Of a stretch of 64,000 nucleotides of DNA, positions 34,501 to 37,558 are shown in pieces. The stretch spans positions 968,312 through 1,032,311 of the forward strand of contig NC_087084.1 in the NCBI RefSeq assembly GCF_026151205.1. Reading direction: 5' to 3'. The stretch's first letter is position 1, and each line of letters opens with the position of its first letter. The translations under genes and the position numbers were made by a program. The notes under the pieces are model-generated. The model did no database searches and was not told the origin of the DNA. It was given only the letters and a program-made list of their open reading frames with translations. This DNA comes from Bolinopsis microptera (Eukaryota > Ctenophora > Tentaculata > Lobata > Bolinopsidae).

Positions 34501-34603
34501 TTCATTTATCAAAACTTACTTCAGATGTTGAATCAGTGGATAAAGAAGTGAAGAAAGGCTCTGATACAACCATATCCTGTGTTATCACTGGATTGACAGA
34601 AAA
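4534..34603 (+). CDS. Large Ig-superfamily receptor-like gene, left copy (overall span, 3' end missing)
   Basis: Conceptual splicing of about 30 exons gives a secreted or membrane protein. In order it has a signal peptide, an ephrin-receptor-like/GCC2-GCC3 type cysteine module (exons 2-4), one sushi/CCP domain (exon 5), about 13 diverse Ig domains (exons 6-23) and an array of at least seven near-identical Ig domains. Introns between modules are all phase 1; introns inside Ig domains are phase 0 or 2, usually just after the core Trp. No transmembrane helix, cytoplasmic tail or stop was found before the inverted-repeat centre. The architecture suggests a cell-surface recognition or adhesion protein, possibly immune or allorecognition-type, but that is inference. 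Two defects are visible: a reading-frame change in exon 19 and a retroelement in Ig exon B. Confidence 0.7.
4794..4914. mobile_element. 121-bp MITE in intron 1, left arm only
   Basis: The insert is flanked by direct repeats ACCATAACC at 4785-4793 and 4915-4923 (9 bp). The right arm (near 63150) has a single uninterrupted copy of that site, so it is an empty allele. The ends TTGTCATACG and CGTGATACAA form imperfect inverted repeats. An internal palindrome, GCCGCGCAC-GA-GTGCGCGGC, would form a hairpin. The 9-bp duplication fits a Mutator- or Merlin-like transposase source; no protein is encoded. Confidence 0.8.
4951..5038 (+). CDS. Exon 2: mature N-terminus and start of the Cys-rich module
   Basis: The acceptor TTTTTCTCAG ends at 4950 and the donor GAAG|GTAAGT starts at 5039. 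It is 88 nt, entering in phase 0 and leaving in phase 1. It encodes VIGANFDFSDADSSGQAATC followed by EQGFVIDGEG. The first cysteine of the ephrin-receptor-like module lies here. Its right-arm counterpart is 63036-63123. Confidence 0.8.
5194..5272 (+). CDS. Exon 3: ephrin-receptor-like/GCC2-GCC3 type Cys module
   Basis: Acceptor TATCAG at 5193; donor ACAG|GTGAGT at 5273; 79 nt, phase 1 in, phase 2 out. It encodes CRGCPAGTKAKSDQTGCDTC and then PLDSY, the C-x-x-C-P-x-G-T spacing typical of ephrin-receptor-like/GCC2-GCC3 modules. The donor is the first unit of the 39-bp minisatellite that follows. Reading into the satellite meets TGA at once, so the first donor or a tandem alternative must be used. 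Confidence 0.82.
5257..9807 (+). repeat. 39-bp minisatellite (~117 units) multiplying the exon-3 splice donor
   Basis: About 4.55 kb of 39-bp units, each containing GACTCATACAGGTGAGTTCA, which is the last bases of exon 3 plus its donor. Unit variants carry GGTGAGT (good donor), GGTTAGT (weaker) or GGACAGT (donor destroyed), and CTCTAG, CGCTAG, CTCTAT or CTCAAG. Variants recur in blocks, for example near 6110-6220, 6300-6380 and 6730-6810, showing higher-order duplication. The final unit reads ACAGGTAAGT. The right arm carries only ~31 units (59113-60312). Confidence 0.95.
9981..10066 (+). CDS. Exon 4: end of the ephrin-receptor-like module
   Basis: Acceptor TTACTTTCAG ends at 9980; donor GCCA|GTAAGT at 10067; 86 nt, phase 2 in, phase 1 out. 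It encodes SLAEATECVECAGSLGTVSD and GSTKAEDCA. Joined to exon 3 it reads CPLDSY-SLAEATECVECAG, a normal continuation of the module, which supports splicing out the whole satellite. Right-arm counterpart 58869-58954. Confidence 0.82.
10299..10614 (+). mobile_element. Short non-autonomous Helitron, left arm only
   Basis: The 316-bp insert begins TCTTACTATATATAAAG and ends CCTGCTAG. It lies exactly between A (10298) and T (10615). The right arm (near 58640) reads straight from ATTCA to TAGTCTT with no insert. A TC start, CTAG end, no target duplication and A/T target are the Helitron hallmarks. No helicase is encoded. Confidence 0.82.
10788..11098. other. ~300-bp insertion/deletion difference between the arms
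   Basis: After CATGCACCTG the left arm has about 300 bp that the right arm (near 58460) replaces with AATT before rejoining at GTGTACAGAATT. I see no clear terminal repeats, so it could be an insertion here or a deletion there. It includes an open frame at 10821-11012 (minus) with no recognisable content. Confidence 0.6.
11316..11461. repeat. 22-bp satellite in intron 4
   Basis: About 6.5 tandem copies of ATGTACTATGTAATACAGTATC. The right arm has about 23 copies (57748-58247), so this is a length-variable minisatellite. Confidence 0.95.
11697..11882 (+). CDS. Exon 5: sushi/CCP domain
   Basis: Acceptor CTTTTTAG at 11696; donor AGAA|GTAAGC at 11883; 186 nt, phase 1 to phase 1. It encodes one module of about 62 residues with four cysteines: CTVP, then IVCDSGYQY, then IISCDVS, then PAGCR. 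Order and spacing, with the Gly-Tyr after the second Cys, match a complement-control-protein (sushi) fold, although the usual late Trp is not seen. The right-arm copy (57347-57532) has several amino-acid changes, for example VPSVEN to VPIVMN. Confidence 0.8.
11941..12125. repeat. Near-perfect fold-back hairpin
   Basis: Two ~88-bp arms, 11941-12028 and 12037-12124, are reverse complements around an 8-nt loop (ATAAACAG). The arm holds GCCGAAACGTCGACAAAG, a string resembling terminal regions of Penelope-type retroelements (from memory). It also lies in the right arm at about 57100-57285. Confidence 0.85.
12167..12743. mobile_element. 577-bp element with short inverted termini
   Basis: It begins ATTATATCCACCAGCG and ends with the inverse CGCTGGTGGATATAAT. 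Inside are several GCGGGCT/AGCCCGC inverted motifs (12190-12300). No protein is encoded and I could not define a target duplication. Present in both arms. Confidence 0.6.
12750..12911. mobile_element. Multi-hairpin GC-rich element
   Basis: Outer inverted ends CCGCGGGCGGAA and TTCCGCCCGCG enclose three hairpins in series: CGTATAGCAC...GTGCTATACG, TATGTCC...GGGACATA and AATATTGCACGCG...CGCGTGCAATATT. It is probably a foldback MITE. The mirror site in the right arm (56225-56480) has a 40-base G run in place of the central hairpin. Confidence 0.6.
12916..13011. repeat. AT-rich 17-bp tandem repeat
   Basis: About five imperfect copies of TTTGTTTAGATTATATA. The same motif occurs once just after exon 5 (near 11926-11942), so the intervening elements probably split an older repeat. 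Confidence 0.7.
13167..13460 (+). CDS. Exon 6: Ig domain 1
   Basis: Acceptor GTTTTTCAG at 13166; donor CTAG|GTCAGG at 13461; 294 nt, phase 1 to 1. A whole Ig domain in one exon: SLTCVVENE holds the B-strand Cys, DITWFKG the core Trp, and TTSYSCRLNY the F-strand Y-x-C. No intron splits it. The following ~490 bp of intron shows nothing recognisable. Confidence 0.82.
13953..14479. mobile_element. 527-bp MITE with ~100-bp inverted repeats
   Basis: It starts GATGTGGATTTTCGTGG and ends with the inverse CCACGAGAATCCACATC. The shared inner block includes AAGGTGGCGGTTCTGCTCAG and TTTTGTATTATGGAACGC in opposite orientations at the two ends. No coding capacity. The mirror copy lies near 54680-55190 in the right arm. 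Confidence 0.75.
14531..14685 (+). CDS. Exon 7: Ig domain 2, first half
   Basis: Acceptor TATTTTTCAG at 14530; donor AACA|GTATGT at 14686; 155 nt, phase 1 in, 0 out. It encodes the first half of an Ig domain: LSLMCQMKAD with the B-strand Cys, and EIEWFYD with the core Trp. The reading frame continues cleanly into exon 8. Confidence 0.75.
14799..14895 (+). CDS. Exon 8: Ig domain 2, second half
   Basis: Acceptor AACACTTCAG at 14798; donor TACAG|GTAGGA (exon ends at 14895); 97 nt, phase 0 in, 1 out. It encodes PTGVLDGETSPYKHK, then ELADTADYTCT with the D-x-A-x-Y-x-C motif of an Ig F strand. The G strand is short or lies in exon 9. Confidence 0.72.
15157..15325 (+). CDS. Exon 9: Ig domain 3, first half
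   Basis: Acceptor CAACACTTAG at 15156; donor ACGTG|GTATGT at 15326; 169 nt, phase 1 in, 2 out. It encodes PLPITKKVKVYVVGYSEQPD and ALTLSCTVQGDAATTITW; the Trp codon is split by the intron. The second half is exon 10, more than 1.6 kb downstream. Confidence 0.77.
15350..16117. mobile_element. 768-bp mariner-type non-autonomous element
   Basis: Inverted ends CAGGGTGGGCCAAAAGTCAG, extending to ~34 bp, flanked by TA on both sides (15348-49 and 16118-19), as in Tc1/mariner insertions. The internal open frame (15405-15617) is not a transposase. A 5' fragment of the same family sits at 23090-23320, and a mirror copy at about 53042-53813. Confidence 0.82.
16118..16252. repeat. 15-bp tandem repeat in intron 9
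   Basis: Nine copies of GTTAAAATAGATTCA, with small variants, directly adjoin the 3' end of the mariner-type element. Confidence 0.92.
16464..17010 (+). repeat. 46-bp minisatellite (12 units) multiplying the exon-10 acceptor
   Basis: Twelve units at 46-bp spacing (first near 16464, last near 16970). Each contains CACCTTTATTACAG|GACTA, the exon-10 3' splice site and first exon bases, then GTTGAGGGGGTTGAATCAAA. The last unit runs into unique exon-10 sequence. Because 46 is not a multiple of 3, most upstream acceptors would shift the reading frame. A degraded mirror copy lies at 52115-52675. Confidence 0.95.
16985..17172 (+). CDS. Exon 10: Ig domain 3, second half
   Basis: Acceptor TTTATTACAG ends at 16984, in the last satellite unit; donor CTTG|GTAGGT at 17173; 188 nt, phase 2 in, 1 out. 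It encodes TKTVEGVESNPTPETPK, then ISDSGSYKCSATFGE (F-strand D-S-G-x-Y-x-C) and AAVTVL. The first ~30 nt are the satellite unit itself, so satellite-derived sequence is coding here. Confidence 0.8.
17414..17484 (+). CDS. Exon 11: Ig domain 4, A-B strands
   Basis: Acceptor CTATTCCCAG at 17413; 71 nt, phase 1 in, 0 out. It encodes DIGISEDPVRIGFLTGEYG and SLSCK. The proposed donor CAAG|GTAAAG (17485) is the copy of an exon segment created by duplication. Without splicing the frame runs on through the 9-bp satellite and ends at 18249. Confidence 0.72.
17541..18240. repeat. 9-bp satellite inside a new intron (17485-18262)
   Basis: About 77 copies of TGTGTAATA, with one GTAGTA variant near 17581. 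It lies between two copies of a 57-bp exon segment (17480-17536 and 18260-18316), each starting AGGTAAAGAACCCGCCGG. The mirror array is 50855-51582, badly degraded. Confidence 0.95.
18263..18399 (+). CDS. Exon 12: Ig domain 4, middle
   Basis: Acceptor ATGACTGCAG at 18262; donor ACAG|GTTAGA at 18400; 137 nt, phase 0 in, 2 out. It encodes VKNPPDNPVTVSWIQETADG (core Trp) and EVVEDQYIRWADESPVF. It repairs the domain begun in exon 11: SLSCK-VKNPPDN gives the expected Cys-to-Trp spacing. Confidence 0.78.
18511..18614 (+). CDS. Exon 13: Ig domain 4, F-G strands
   Basis: Acceptor TGTGTTTCAG at 18510; donor AGAG|GTAGTT at 18615; 104 nt, phase 2 in, 1 out. It encodes SATHDNAGVYKCKADYTVDG and a G strand ending VDLFIR. 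The next minisatellite starts four bases into the intron. Confidence 0.82.
18619..19150. repeat. 19/21-bp minisatellite at the start of intron 13
   Basis: About 27 units alternating ATTCCTGGCAACTTGCCAC and a 21-bp form with CTAGCAACTAGTGCC. It begins directly after the exon-13 donor but does not copy it. Degraded mirror at 49955-50482. Confidence 0.93.
19393..19577 (+). CDS. Exon 14: Ig domain 5, first half
   Basis: Acceptor AAATCTTCAG at 19392; donor TGAC|GTAAGG at 19578; 185 nt, phase 1 in, 0 out. It encodes ELQQKLDEITLVNLPADTSK, KVFTCTYKGDD (B-strand Cys) and SISWNLDGD (core Trp). Confidence 0.78.
19726..19876 (+). CDS. Exon 15: Ig domain 5, second half
   Basis: Acceptor TTATCTACAG at 19725; donor CGCT|GTAAGA at 19877; 151 nt, phase 0 in, 1 out. 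It encodes GSYLADGTWESTLTVTSL and KLVKCIVNFKTDS, the F strand having V-K-C in place of Y-x-C, then SNFVVR. Confidence 0.78.
19976..20171 (+). CDS. Exon 16: Ig domain 6, first half
   Basis: Acceptor TTATTTTCAG at 19975; donor GAAAG|GTTTTA (exon ends 20171); 196 nt, phase 1 in, 2 out. It encodes SISEAPDAQTISDQ, SVDISCIYAGT (Cys) and DTVQWRVDGS (Trp). Confidence 0.76.
20306..20433 (+). CDS. Exon 17: Ig domain 6, second half
   Basis: Acceptor AACCTCTCAG at 20305; donor CGAG|GTATTT at 20434; 128 nt, phase 2 in, 1 out. It encodes KTTLTITGREYTDAQKIIKC and the G strand ASTTLLFR. The following intron (20434-21121) holds no gene or obvious repeat. Confidence 0.77.
21122..21233 (+). CDS. Exon 18: Ig domain 7, first half
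   Basis: Acceptor ATATCTTCTAG at 21121; first donor GCATG|GTAAGT at 21234; 112 nt, phase 1 in, 2 out with the Trp codon split. It encodes GIVTPLDANYYSIGKDSVSF, then TCELGVGAAGDVPTFTAW. Three further copies of the donor follow at 50-bp steps. Confidence 0.8.
21208..21390 (+). repeat. 50-bp tandem repeat carrying the exon-18 donor (4 donors)
   Basis: The block of exon end plus donor, with TGTCCCTGCTTCTACTGCATG followed by GTGAGT or GTAAGT, recurs so that donors lie at 21234, 21284, 21334 and 21384. Because 50 is not a multiple of 3, later donors would shift the frame. A damaged mirror copy lies near 47750-47895. Confidence 0.93.
21509..22591 (+). CDS. Exon 19: Ig domains 7 (end), 8, 9 and 10 in one intronless exon, with a frame break
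   Basis: Acceptor CACAATTGCAG at 21508; donor GCCA|GTAAGT at 22592; 1083 nt. It encodes the end of Ig 7 (LAGKYTCAFSYDNGD), Ig 8 (LQLSCTIESS, GVTWSGP, ASQYSCEFAF), Ig 9 (VTFSCSAGS, LNFWDGT, AEFKCYKSA) and the start of Ig 10 (VVLLCKAEWN, AFTWLKG). Near 22435, after EETNS, the frame giving the rest of Ig 10 (DMDGSKYTCTALYTDL) is a different one, so one base is extra or missing; the first frame stops at 22499. The right arm has the same spacing here, so it is probably not a random read error. Most Ig domains in this gene are separated by introns, so this block may have lost them. Confidence 0.75.
22759..23070 (+). CDS. Exon 20: Ig domain 11
   Basis: Acceptor TTATTCCAG at 22758; donor GTCG|GTAAGA at 23071; 312 nt, phase 1 to 1. 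One complete Ig domain: AMFTCVVIAKEG (Cys), NLKWRKHAD (Trp), DTIECYEENN (F strand with E-C in place of Y-x-C) and TMELNVV. Confidence 0.8.
23090..23320. mobile_element. Truncated mariner-type element
   Basis: Begins GGGTGGGCCAAAAGTCAGTA and follows the first ~230 bp of the 15350-16117 element, including the CCACCACTGGTTCGAGGAAT stretch, then stops. Only one terminus is present. Confidence 0.75.
23400..25960 (-). pseudogene. Jockey/I-type LINE remnant (RT thumb plus RNase H)
   Basis: On the minus strand, the frame around 25260-25050 holds LLLITGTISSSPTCYLEVL followed by PPLDLRIHS, the thumb segment typical of Jockey/I-superfamily ORF2. Downstream (24845-24480) lie RNase H motifs in order: LVGYTDSSVKNNLAGAGFVL (first Asp), AELLALLHLH (Glu), LHICIDS (Asp) and HWVPAH. 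A stop follows CIDS and further breaks occur, so it is dead. A tail resembling the LINE C-terminus (TGCSHLRYFQNKTGNEP) lies near 24200. The region 25260-25960 is GC-richer and unassigned. The remnant lies in intron 20 opposite to the gene, with a mirror at 43200-45950. Confidence 0.7.
26274..26417 (+). CDS. Exon 21: Ig domain 12, first half
   Basis: Acceptor CTTTAATTCAG at 26273; donor GCAG|GTAAAA at 26418; 144 nt, phase 1 to 1. It encodes EFADLVSKGVVAGEEVIFTC and ALVIEWFQKFS (Trp). Confidence 0.77.
26544..26696 (+). CDS. Exon 22: Ig domain 12, second half
   Basis: Acceptor TTCCCTTTAG at 26543; donor AGAC|GTAAGT at 26697; 153 nt, phase 1 to 1. It encodes GAQTGNEYTYTIDAVDQW, DNGVYYCLATYTQ (F strand) and EEVNLFVR. 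Confidence 0.78.
26806..27117 (+). CDS. Exon 23: Ig domain 13
   Basis: Acceptor TTTAATTTCAG at 26805; donor TATC|GTAAGT at 27118; 312 nt, phase 1 to 1. Complete domain: ISLDCSLSIIAES (Cys), DIKWYKDGVEVV (Trp), NDGGVYKCEFTFAVG (F strand) and ETTVNVY. It is the closest neighbour of the tandem Ig array and shares its single-exon layout. Confidence 0.82.
27301..27351 (+). pseudogene. Relic 3' end of a tandem Ig exon
   Basis: This piece matches the last ~50 bp of the array exons (CGGATACCACCGTCAATCTT and then AACGTTTATG|GTACG) but has no 5' part. It marks the worn edge of the array. Confidence 0.75.
27533..27823 (+). CDS. Tandem Ig exon A
   Basis: Acceptor CATACTTCAG at 27532; donor TATG|GTACGT at 27824; 291 nt, phase 1 to 1. 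A complete Ig domain: DTTISCVITGLTETATVTW, a loop STGPVPAEKFTAVQGSHSGG, then DTAYTCRVTSGSLPDSSHSD and TTVNLNVY. Because it is phase-symmetric, copies can be added or lost without a frame shift. Confidence 0.85.
27998..28281 (+). CDS. Tandem Ig exon B, interrupted by a Penelope-like element
   Basis: Same domain as exon A with loop STGAVSGKKFTPVQGSHSGG. After TTVNLN the exon is broken by a 3.15-kb insertion. The final bases (GTTTATG) and donor reappear at 31442-31448. A stop (TGA) follows directly at the junction, so a transcript retaining this exon would be truncated unless the unit is skipped; skipping keeps the frame. Confidence 0.83.
28281..28562 (-). repeat. Penelope pLTR, 3' copy of the minus-strand element
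   Basis: It repeats 31150-31431 in the same orientation. The last 27 codons or so of the element's protein are encoded inside it. On the minus strand it contains CTGACGA and GAAA about 20 bases apart (28338-28367), a possible hammerhead core. Confidence 0.85.
28480..31143 (-). CDS. Penelope-like protein: reverse transcriptase plus GIY-YIG endonuclease, 887 aa
   Basis: Replicates the element by target-primed reverse transcription. Residues 1-300 form an N-terminal region rich in His and Lys. The RT begins near 308 with FLPADKGNATVVL. KIHKPGAPIRPVVSF is at 389-403; the first catalytic Asp is D454 in HASLDVQSLYTSCD; GGTMGSPL is at 516-523; the catalytic FVDDGLGSF is at 553-561. The C-terminal GIY-YIG nuclease (about 757-845) shows IYEISCSQCPSKYAGQTYRP, Arg780, His784 and a probable catalytic Glu837 in LTEHAAI. 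Met1 or Met8 may be the start. The frame is uninterrupted, so the element may still be competent, or was until recently. Confidence 0.93.
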   Translation of the reverse strand: MIRNSTPMDQTANSAESTETPNQHINPTTQLSFNDSLISLFGQHASTLAKTTSHSIEHMAINSCHISFLKACRDHSLIPKGLRLTNPLSTKRSTEVLTHASNLLITERLNHYRLKYAQHKRTYEHNLRHIESLITPQYFQKLGHLNTKKSSYTHRKQLLTHQKKFAVLLSEYDTPFLSPYDTLKTLDIPSPTFHGPLLKTSPTPKKDNTAKTVINLSGQTLSTAETDVLSLGLKFVPTPTSDPTPDLAPLIQNITKQLGEGMEASATYQVTSVLSKFDNKRDMTTDNLTPQQRTALKSLKSKKSELKFLPADKGNATVVLTHDQYITKVTDHLSSGSYTLLTKDPTQSVTTKLQKVLKKLHTDKKITTDLYHKMRNLHPRWPQLYGQPKIHKPGAPIRPVVSFYNTPLQALHKVLASFLKPLAQNPLRLKDSSDFKHRFDSSLNPSFHYHASLDVQSLYTSCDMRLALKTVISSFEQNPSRLPPNVTTTTIGSLINFCLDNSYLEFNGSFYSQDEGGTMGSPLIVELAEIRLAEIETLALSSCPDPPNTYSHFVDDGLGSFRDRNHAESFLTFLNSLTEDLNFTQEHPSTDGTIPFLDVLIHPDKSTSVYRKPTHTNLYTKYSSCTTNSSKNAVIRSLTRRAHNICSPQHLDDELQTVRHVCLQNGFPPHRITTIMDEVQRKFTNPSRHQSLASFNRQTREHALSVSLPFHPSLSKPISKILGQHDIKVTHSSATSLRNLLTKTKTTPPTHLTPNTIYEISCSQCPSKYAGQTYRPLVHRMKEHERCYRLNNAIDESTDRIKSAPAHHALTTGHTISWNKIEVLKSLTSRSQLDLTEHAAIQIRQPAMNRTDRAPKCSSLWDPILPKIAKSLKSRPSGISFSTSTED
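31150..31431 (-). repeat. Penelope pLTR, 5' copy of the minus-strand element
   Basis: Direct repeat of 28281-28562. The protein start lies only a few bases inside it, so promoter and 5' UTR must be in this repeat. Confidence 0.85.
31623..31913 (+). CDS. Tandem Ig exon C
   Basis: 291 nt, phase 1 to 1, acceptor at 31622 and donor TATG|GTACGT at 31914. Loop STGAVPAEKFTPVQGSHSGG; differs from its sisters by LTESA, NEHTAYTC and SLPNSSHS. Confidence 0.85.
32036..32618. other. ~580-bp insert in the intron between Ig exons C and D
   Basis: This block interrupts the otherwise standard 465-bp unit spacing. The forward strand has a short frame NLWLDRYVRAILLADADRHR continuing MGQRLRTITLEAYNDPF and then stops; it looks like the end of some protein but I do not recognise it. 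Present in both arms (mirror 36377-36950). Confidence 0.5.
32665..32955 (+). CDS. Tandem Ig exon D (mosaic unit)
   Basis: 291 nt, phase 1 to 1. Loop STGEVSGDKLVPVQGSQSGG is the most different in the array. Its downstream intron (TTGCAATGCTG, CATTTGGTACTC, CACATTACAAATTC) matches the intron of unit A rather than those of C, E and F, so the unit looks recombined. Confidence 0.85.
33130..33420 (+). CDS. Tandem Ig exon E
   Basis: 291 nt, phase 1 to 1; acceptor at 33129, donor TATG|GTACAT at 33421, a slightly altered donor. It has KEVKRGSDTT in place of KKGSDTT, and loop STGAVSGEKFTPVQGSHSGG. Spacing to exon F is 465 bp. Confidence 0.85.
33595..33885 (+). CDS. Tandem Ig exon F
   Basis: 291 nt, phase 1 to 1. 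Nearly identical to exon C (loop STGAVPAEKFTPVQGSHSGG) but with NEDTAYTC and SLPDSSHS. Spacing to exon G is 465 bp. Confidence 0.85.
34060..34350 (+). CDS. Tandem Ig exon G
   Basis: 291 nt, phase 1 to 1. Loop STGAVPAGKFNPVQGSPSGG with LTETITVTWRTS. This is the last complete unit before the inverted-repeat centre. Confidence 0.85.
34394..34603 (+). other. Spacer and turning point of the giant inverted repeat, with partial Ig exon H
   Basis: The array continues into an eighth unit (acceptor at 34524, exon from 34525). After GGATTGACAGAAA the sequence abruptly becomes the reverse complement of the intron after exon G. GAAA at 34599-34602 fits both sides, a 4-5 bp microhomology. About 210 bp here lack a mirror partner. 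Confidence 0.88.
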
Positions 34604-34642
34604 ACTATGTTGCAAGATAACTGTTAGCGTTGAAAAACGTAC

Positions 34643-34933
34643 CATAAACGTTTAAATTGACGGTGGTATCTGAGTGGCTGGAATCGGGCAAAGATCCGGA
34701 AGTGACTCTGCAAGTGTAGGCAGTATCTTCATTCACAAGACTTCCGTCTACTTCAAGAGTTGATGTTTGTTTCCCTCCAGAAGGGCTTCCTTGGACAGGG
34801 TTGAACTTTCCTGCTGGAACTGCTCCTGTACTAGTTCGCCAGGTCACTGTTATTGTTTCTGTCAATCCAGTGATAACACAGGATATGGTTGTATCAGAGC
34901 CTTTCTTCACTTCTTTATCCACTGATTCAACAT
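34643..34933 (-). CDS. Ig exon G', mirror of exon G
   Basis: 291 nt with the same encoded domain, loop STGAVPAGKFNPVQGSPSGG. No difference from exon G was noticed. Confidence 0.8.
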
Positions 34934-35107
34934 CTGAAGTAAGTTTTGATAAATGAATACTCTCTTATTCGAAATCTATGACACTCGCATCCTATTATCA
35001 TTTAGTTTATCTGGTATGAATTGAATTTGAAATTTGGCTGTGAGATAGAAATGAGTACCGAATGAAAAACTATGTTGCAAGATAACTGTTAGCGTTGAAA
35101 AACGTAC

Positions 35108-35398
35108 CATAAACGTTTAGATTGACGGTGGTATCTGAGTGGCTGGAATCGGGCAAAGATCCGGAAGTGACTCTGCAAGTGTAGGCAGTATCTTCATTCA
35201 CAAGACTTCCGTCTACTTCAAGAGTTGATGTTTGTTTCCCTCCAGAATGGCTTCCTTGGACAGGGGTGAACTTTTCAGCTGGAACTGCTCCTGTACTAGT
35301 TTGCCAGGTCACTGTTGCTGATTCTGTCAATCCAGTGATAACACAGGATATGGTTGTATCAGAGCCTTTCTTCACTTCTTTATCCACTGATTCAACAT
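35108..35398 (-). CDS. Ig exon F', mirror of exon F
   Basis: 291 nt; same encoded domain as F. No difference from exon F was noticed. Confidence 0.8.
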
Positions 35399-35572
35399 CT
35401 GAAGTAAGTTTTGATAAATGAATACTCTCTTATTCGAAATCTATGACACTCGCATCCTATTATCATTTAGTTTATCTGGTATGAATTGAATTTGAAATTT
35501 GGCTGTGAGATAGAAATGAGTACCGAATGAAAAACTATGTTGCAAGATAACTGTTAGCGTTGAAAAATGTAC

Positions 35573-35863
35573 CATAAACGTTTAGATTGACGGTGGTCTC
35601 TGAGTGGCTGGAATCGGGCAAAGATCCGGAAGTGACTCTGCAAGTGTAGGCAGTATCTTCATTCACAAGACTTCCGTCTACTTCAAGAGTTGATGTTTGT
35701 TTCCCTCCAGAATGGCTTCCTTGGACAGGGGTGAACTTTTCACCTGAAACTGCTCCTGTACTAGTTTGCCAGGTCACTGTTGCTGTTTCTGTCAATCCAG
35801 TGATAACACAGGATATGGTTGTATCAGAGCCTCTCTTCACTTCTTTATCCACTGATTCAACAT
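35573..35863 (-). CDS. Ig exon E', mirror of exon E
   Basis: 291 nt; carries the diagnostic KEVKRGSDTT and the altered donor seen in E. Confidence 0.8.
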
Positions 35864-36034
35864 CTGAAGTAAGTTTTAATAAATGAATACTCTCTTATTC
35901 AAAATCTATGACACTCGCATCCTATTATCATTTAGTTTATCTGGTATGAATTGAATTTGAAATTTGGCTGTGAGATAGAAATGAGTACCGAATGAAAAAC
36001 TGTATTGCAAGATAACTGTTAGCGTTGAACGTAC

Positions 36035-36324
36035 CATAAACGTTAAGATTGACGGTAGTATCCGAGTGGCTGGAATCGGCAAAGATCCGGAAGTGACTCT
36101 GCAAGTGTAGGCAGTATCTTCATTCACAAGACTTCCGTCTACTTCAAGAGTTGATATTTGTGTCCCTCCAGATTGGCTTCCTTGGACAGGGACGAGCTTA
36201 TCACCTGAAACTTCGCCTGTACTAGTTTGCCAGGTCACTGTTGCTGTTTCTGTCAATCCAGTGATAACACAGGATATGGTTGTATCAGAGCCTTTCTTCA
36301 CTTCTTTATCCACTGATTCAACAT
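36035..36324 (-). pseudogene. Ig exon D', mirror of exon D with a one-base loss
   Basis: 290 nt: TTTGCCCGATT of exon D is TTTGCCGATT here, shifting the frame after SGSLP. The 3' end and downstream intron also differ by several substitutions and resemble other array units. This may be a conversion patch plus an error or a true mutation. Confidence 0.75.
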
Positions 36325-37075
36325 CTGAAGTAAGTTTTGATAAATGAATACTCTCTTATTCGAAATCTATGACACGACCTTAAAATCACTCATGGTGTAT
36401 TCAAATCAAAGGTAAAAAAGTCATTCTCTCGTCTCAGGGTAAAGGTGACAAGAATACCTGGCCCCTTTGGCAAACTTTCTGAACTCAGGCAGCTTGAACG
36501 ACTAAATTTGAAAAAGTAAAACTTCTTGTCTAAATGAACTATTAGAACCTCAAGAAGCTGATCCGCATGTCTCCGCTACTAAAATGTTTGATGAGCCCAA
36601 TCACTCATCACTTAACAGTTTAATCTTCAAAGTGAGTTGTACAATCTAGGTTGTTTTAAGTAGCTGTTGATAGTGTAAAACAGGAGTGACTTGATCGTTT
36701 TCACAACTTCGATTTACAATTTGTACCATAATAAAACTTGCACTGCCATGGGGTTCAAAAAGGGTCATTGTAAGCCTCCAGCGTAATGGTTCTAAGTCTC
36801 TGCCCCATGCGGTGCCTGTCAGCATCAGCTAACAAAATAGCCCTAACATAACGATCAAGCCACAAATTAGGTTCTGTAATGATTTAATATTGTTGAATAA
36901 AGAGATTTGAATATAATATTTGTTTTATTCTGAATATTTGTTTTATTCTGACTCGCATCCTATTATCATTTAGTTTATCTGGTATGAATTGAATTTGAAA
37001 TTTGGCTGTGAGATAGAAATGAGTACCGAATGAAAAACTCTGTTGCAAGATAACTGTTAGCGTTGAAAAACGTAC

Positions 37076-37366
37076 CATAAACGTTTAGATTGACGGTGGT
37101 ATCTGAGTGGCTGGAATTGGGCAAAGATCCGGAAGTGACTCTGCAAGTGTAGGCAGTATGTTCATTCACAAGACTTCCGTCTACTTCAAGAGTTGATGTT
37201 TGTTTCCCTCCAGAATGGCTTCCTTGGACAGGGGTGAACTTTTCAGCTGGAACTGCTCCTGTACTAGTTTGCCAGGTCACTGTTGCTGATTCTGTCAATC
37301 CAGTGATAACACAGGATATGGTTGTATCAGAGCCTTTCTTCACTTCTTTATCCACTGATTCAACAT
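37076..37366 (-). CDS. Ig exon C', mirror of exon C
   Basis: 291 nt, intact, with NEHTAYTC and SLPNSSHS as in C. The intron after it differs by a single base (GCAACAGAG against GCAATAGAG). Confidence 0.8.
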
Positions 37367-37558
37367 CTGAAGTAAGTTTTGATAAATGAATACTCTCTTA
37401 TTTGAAATCTATGACACTCGCATCCTATTATCATTTAGTTTTATCTGGTATGAATTGAATTTGAAATTTGGCTGTGAGATAGAAATGAGTACCGAATGAA
37501 AAACTATGTTGCAAAATAACTGTTAGCGTTGAAAAACGTACCATAAACGTTTAGATTG

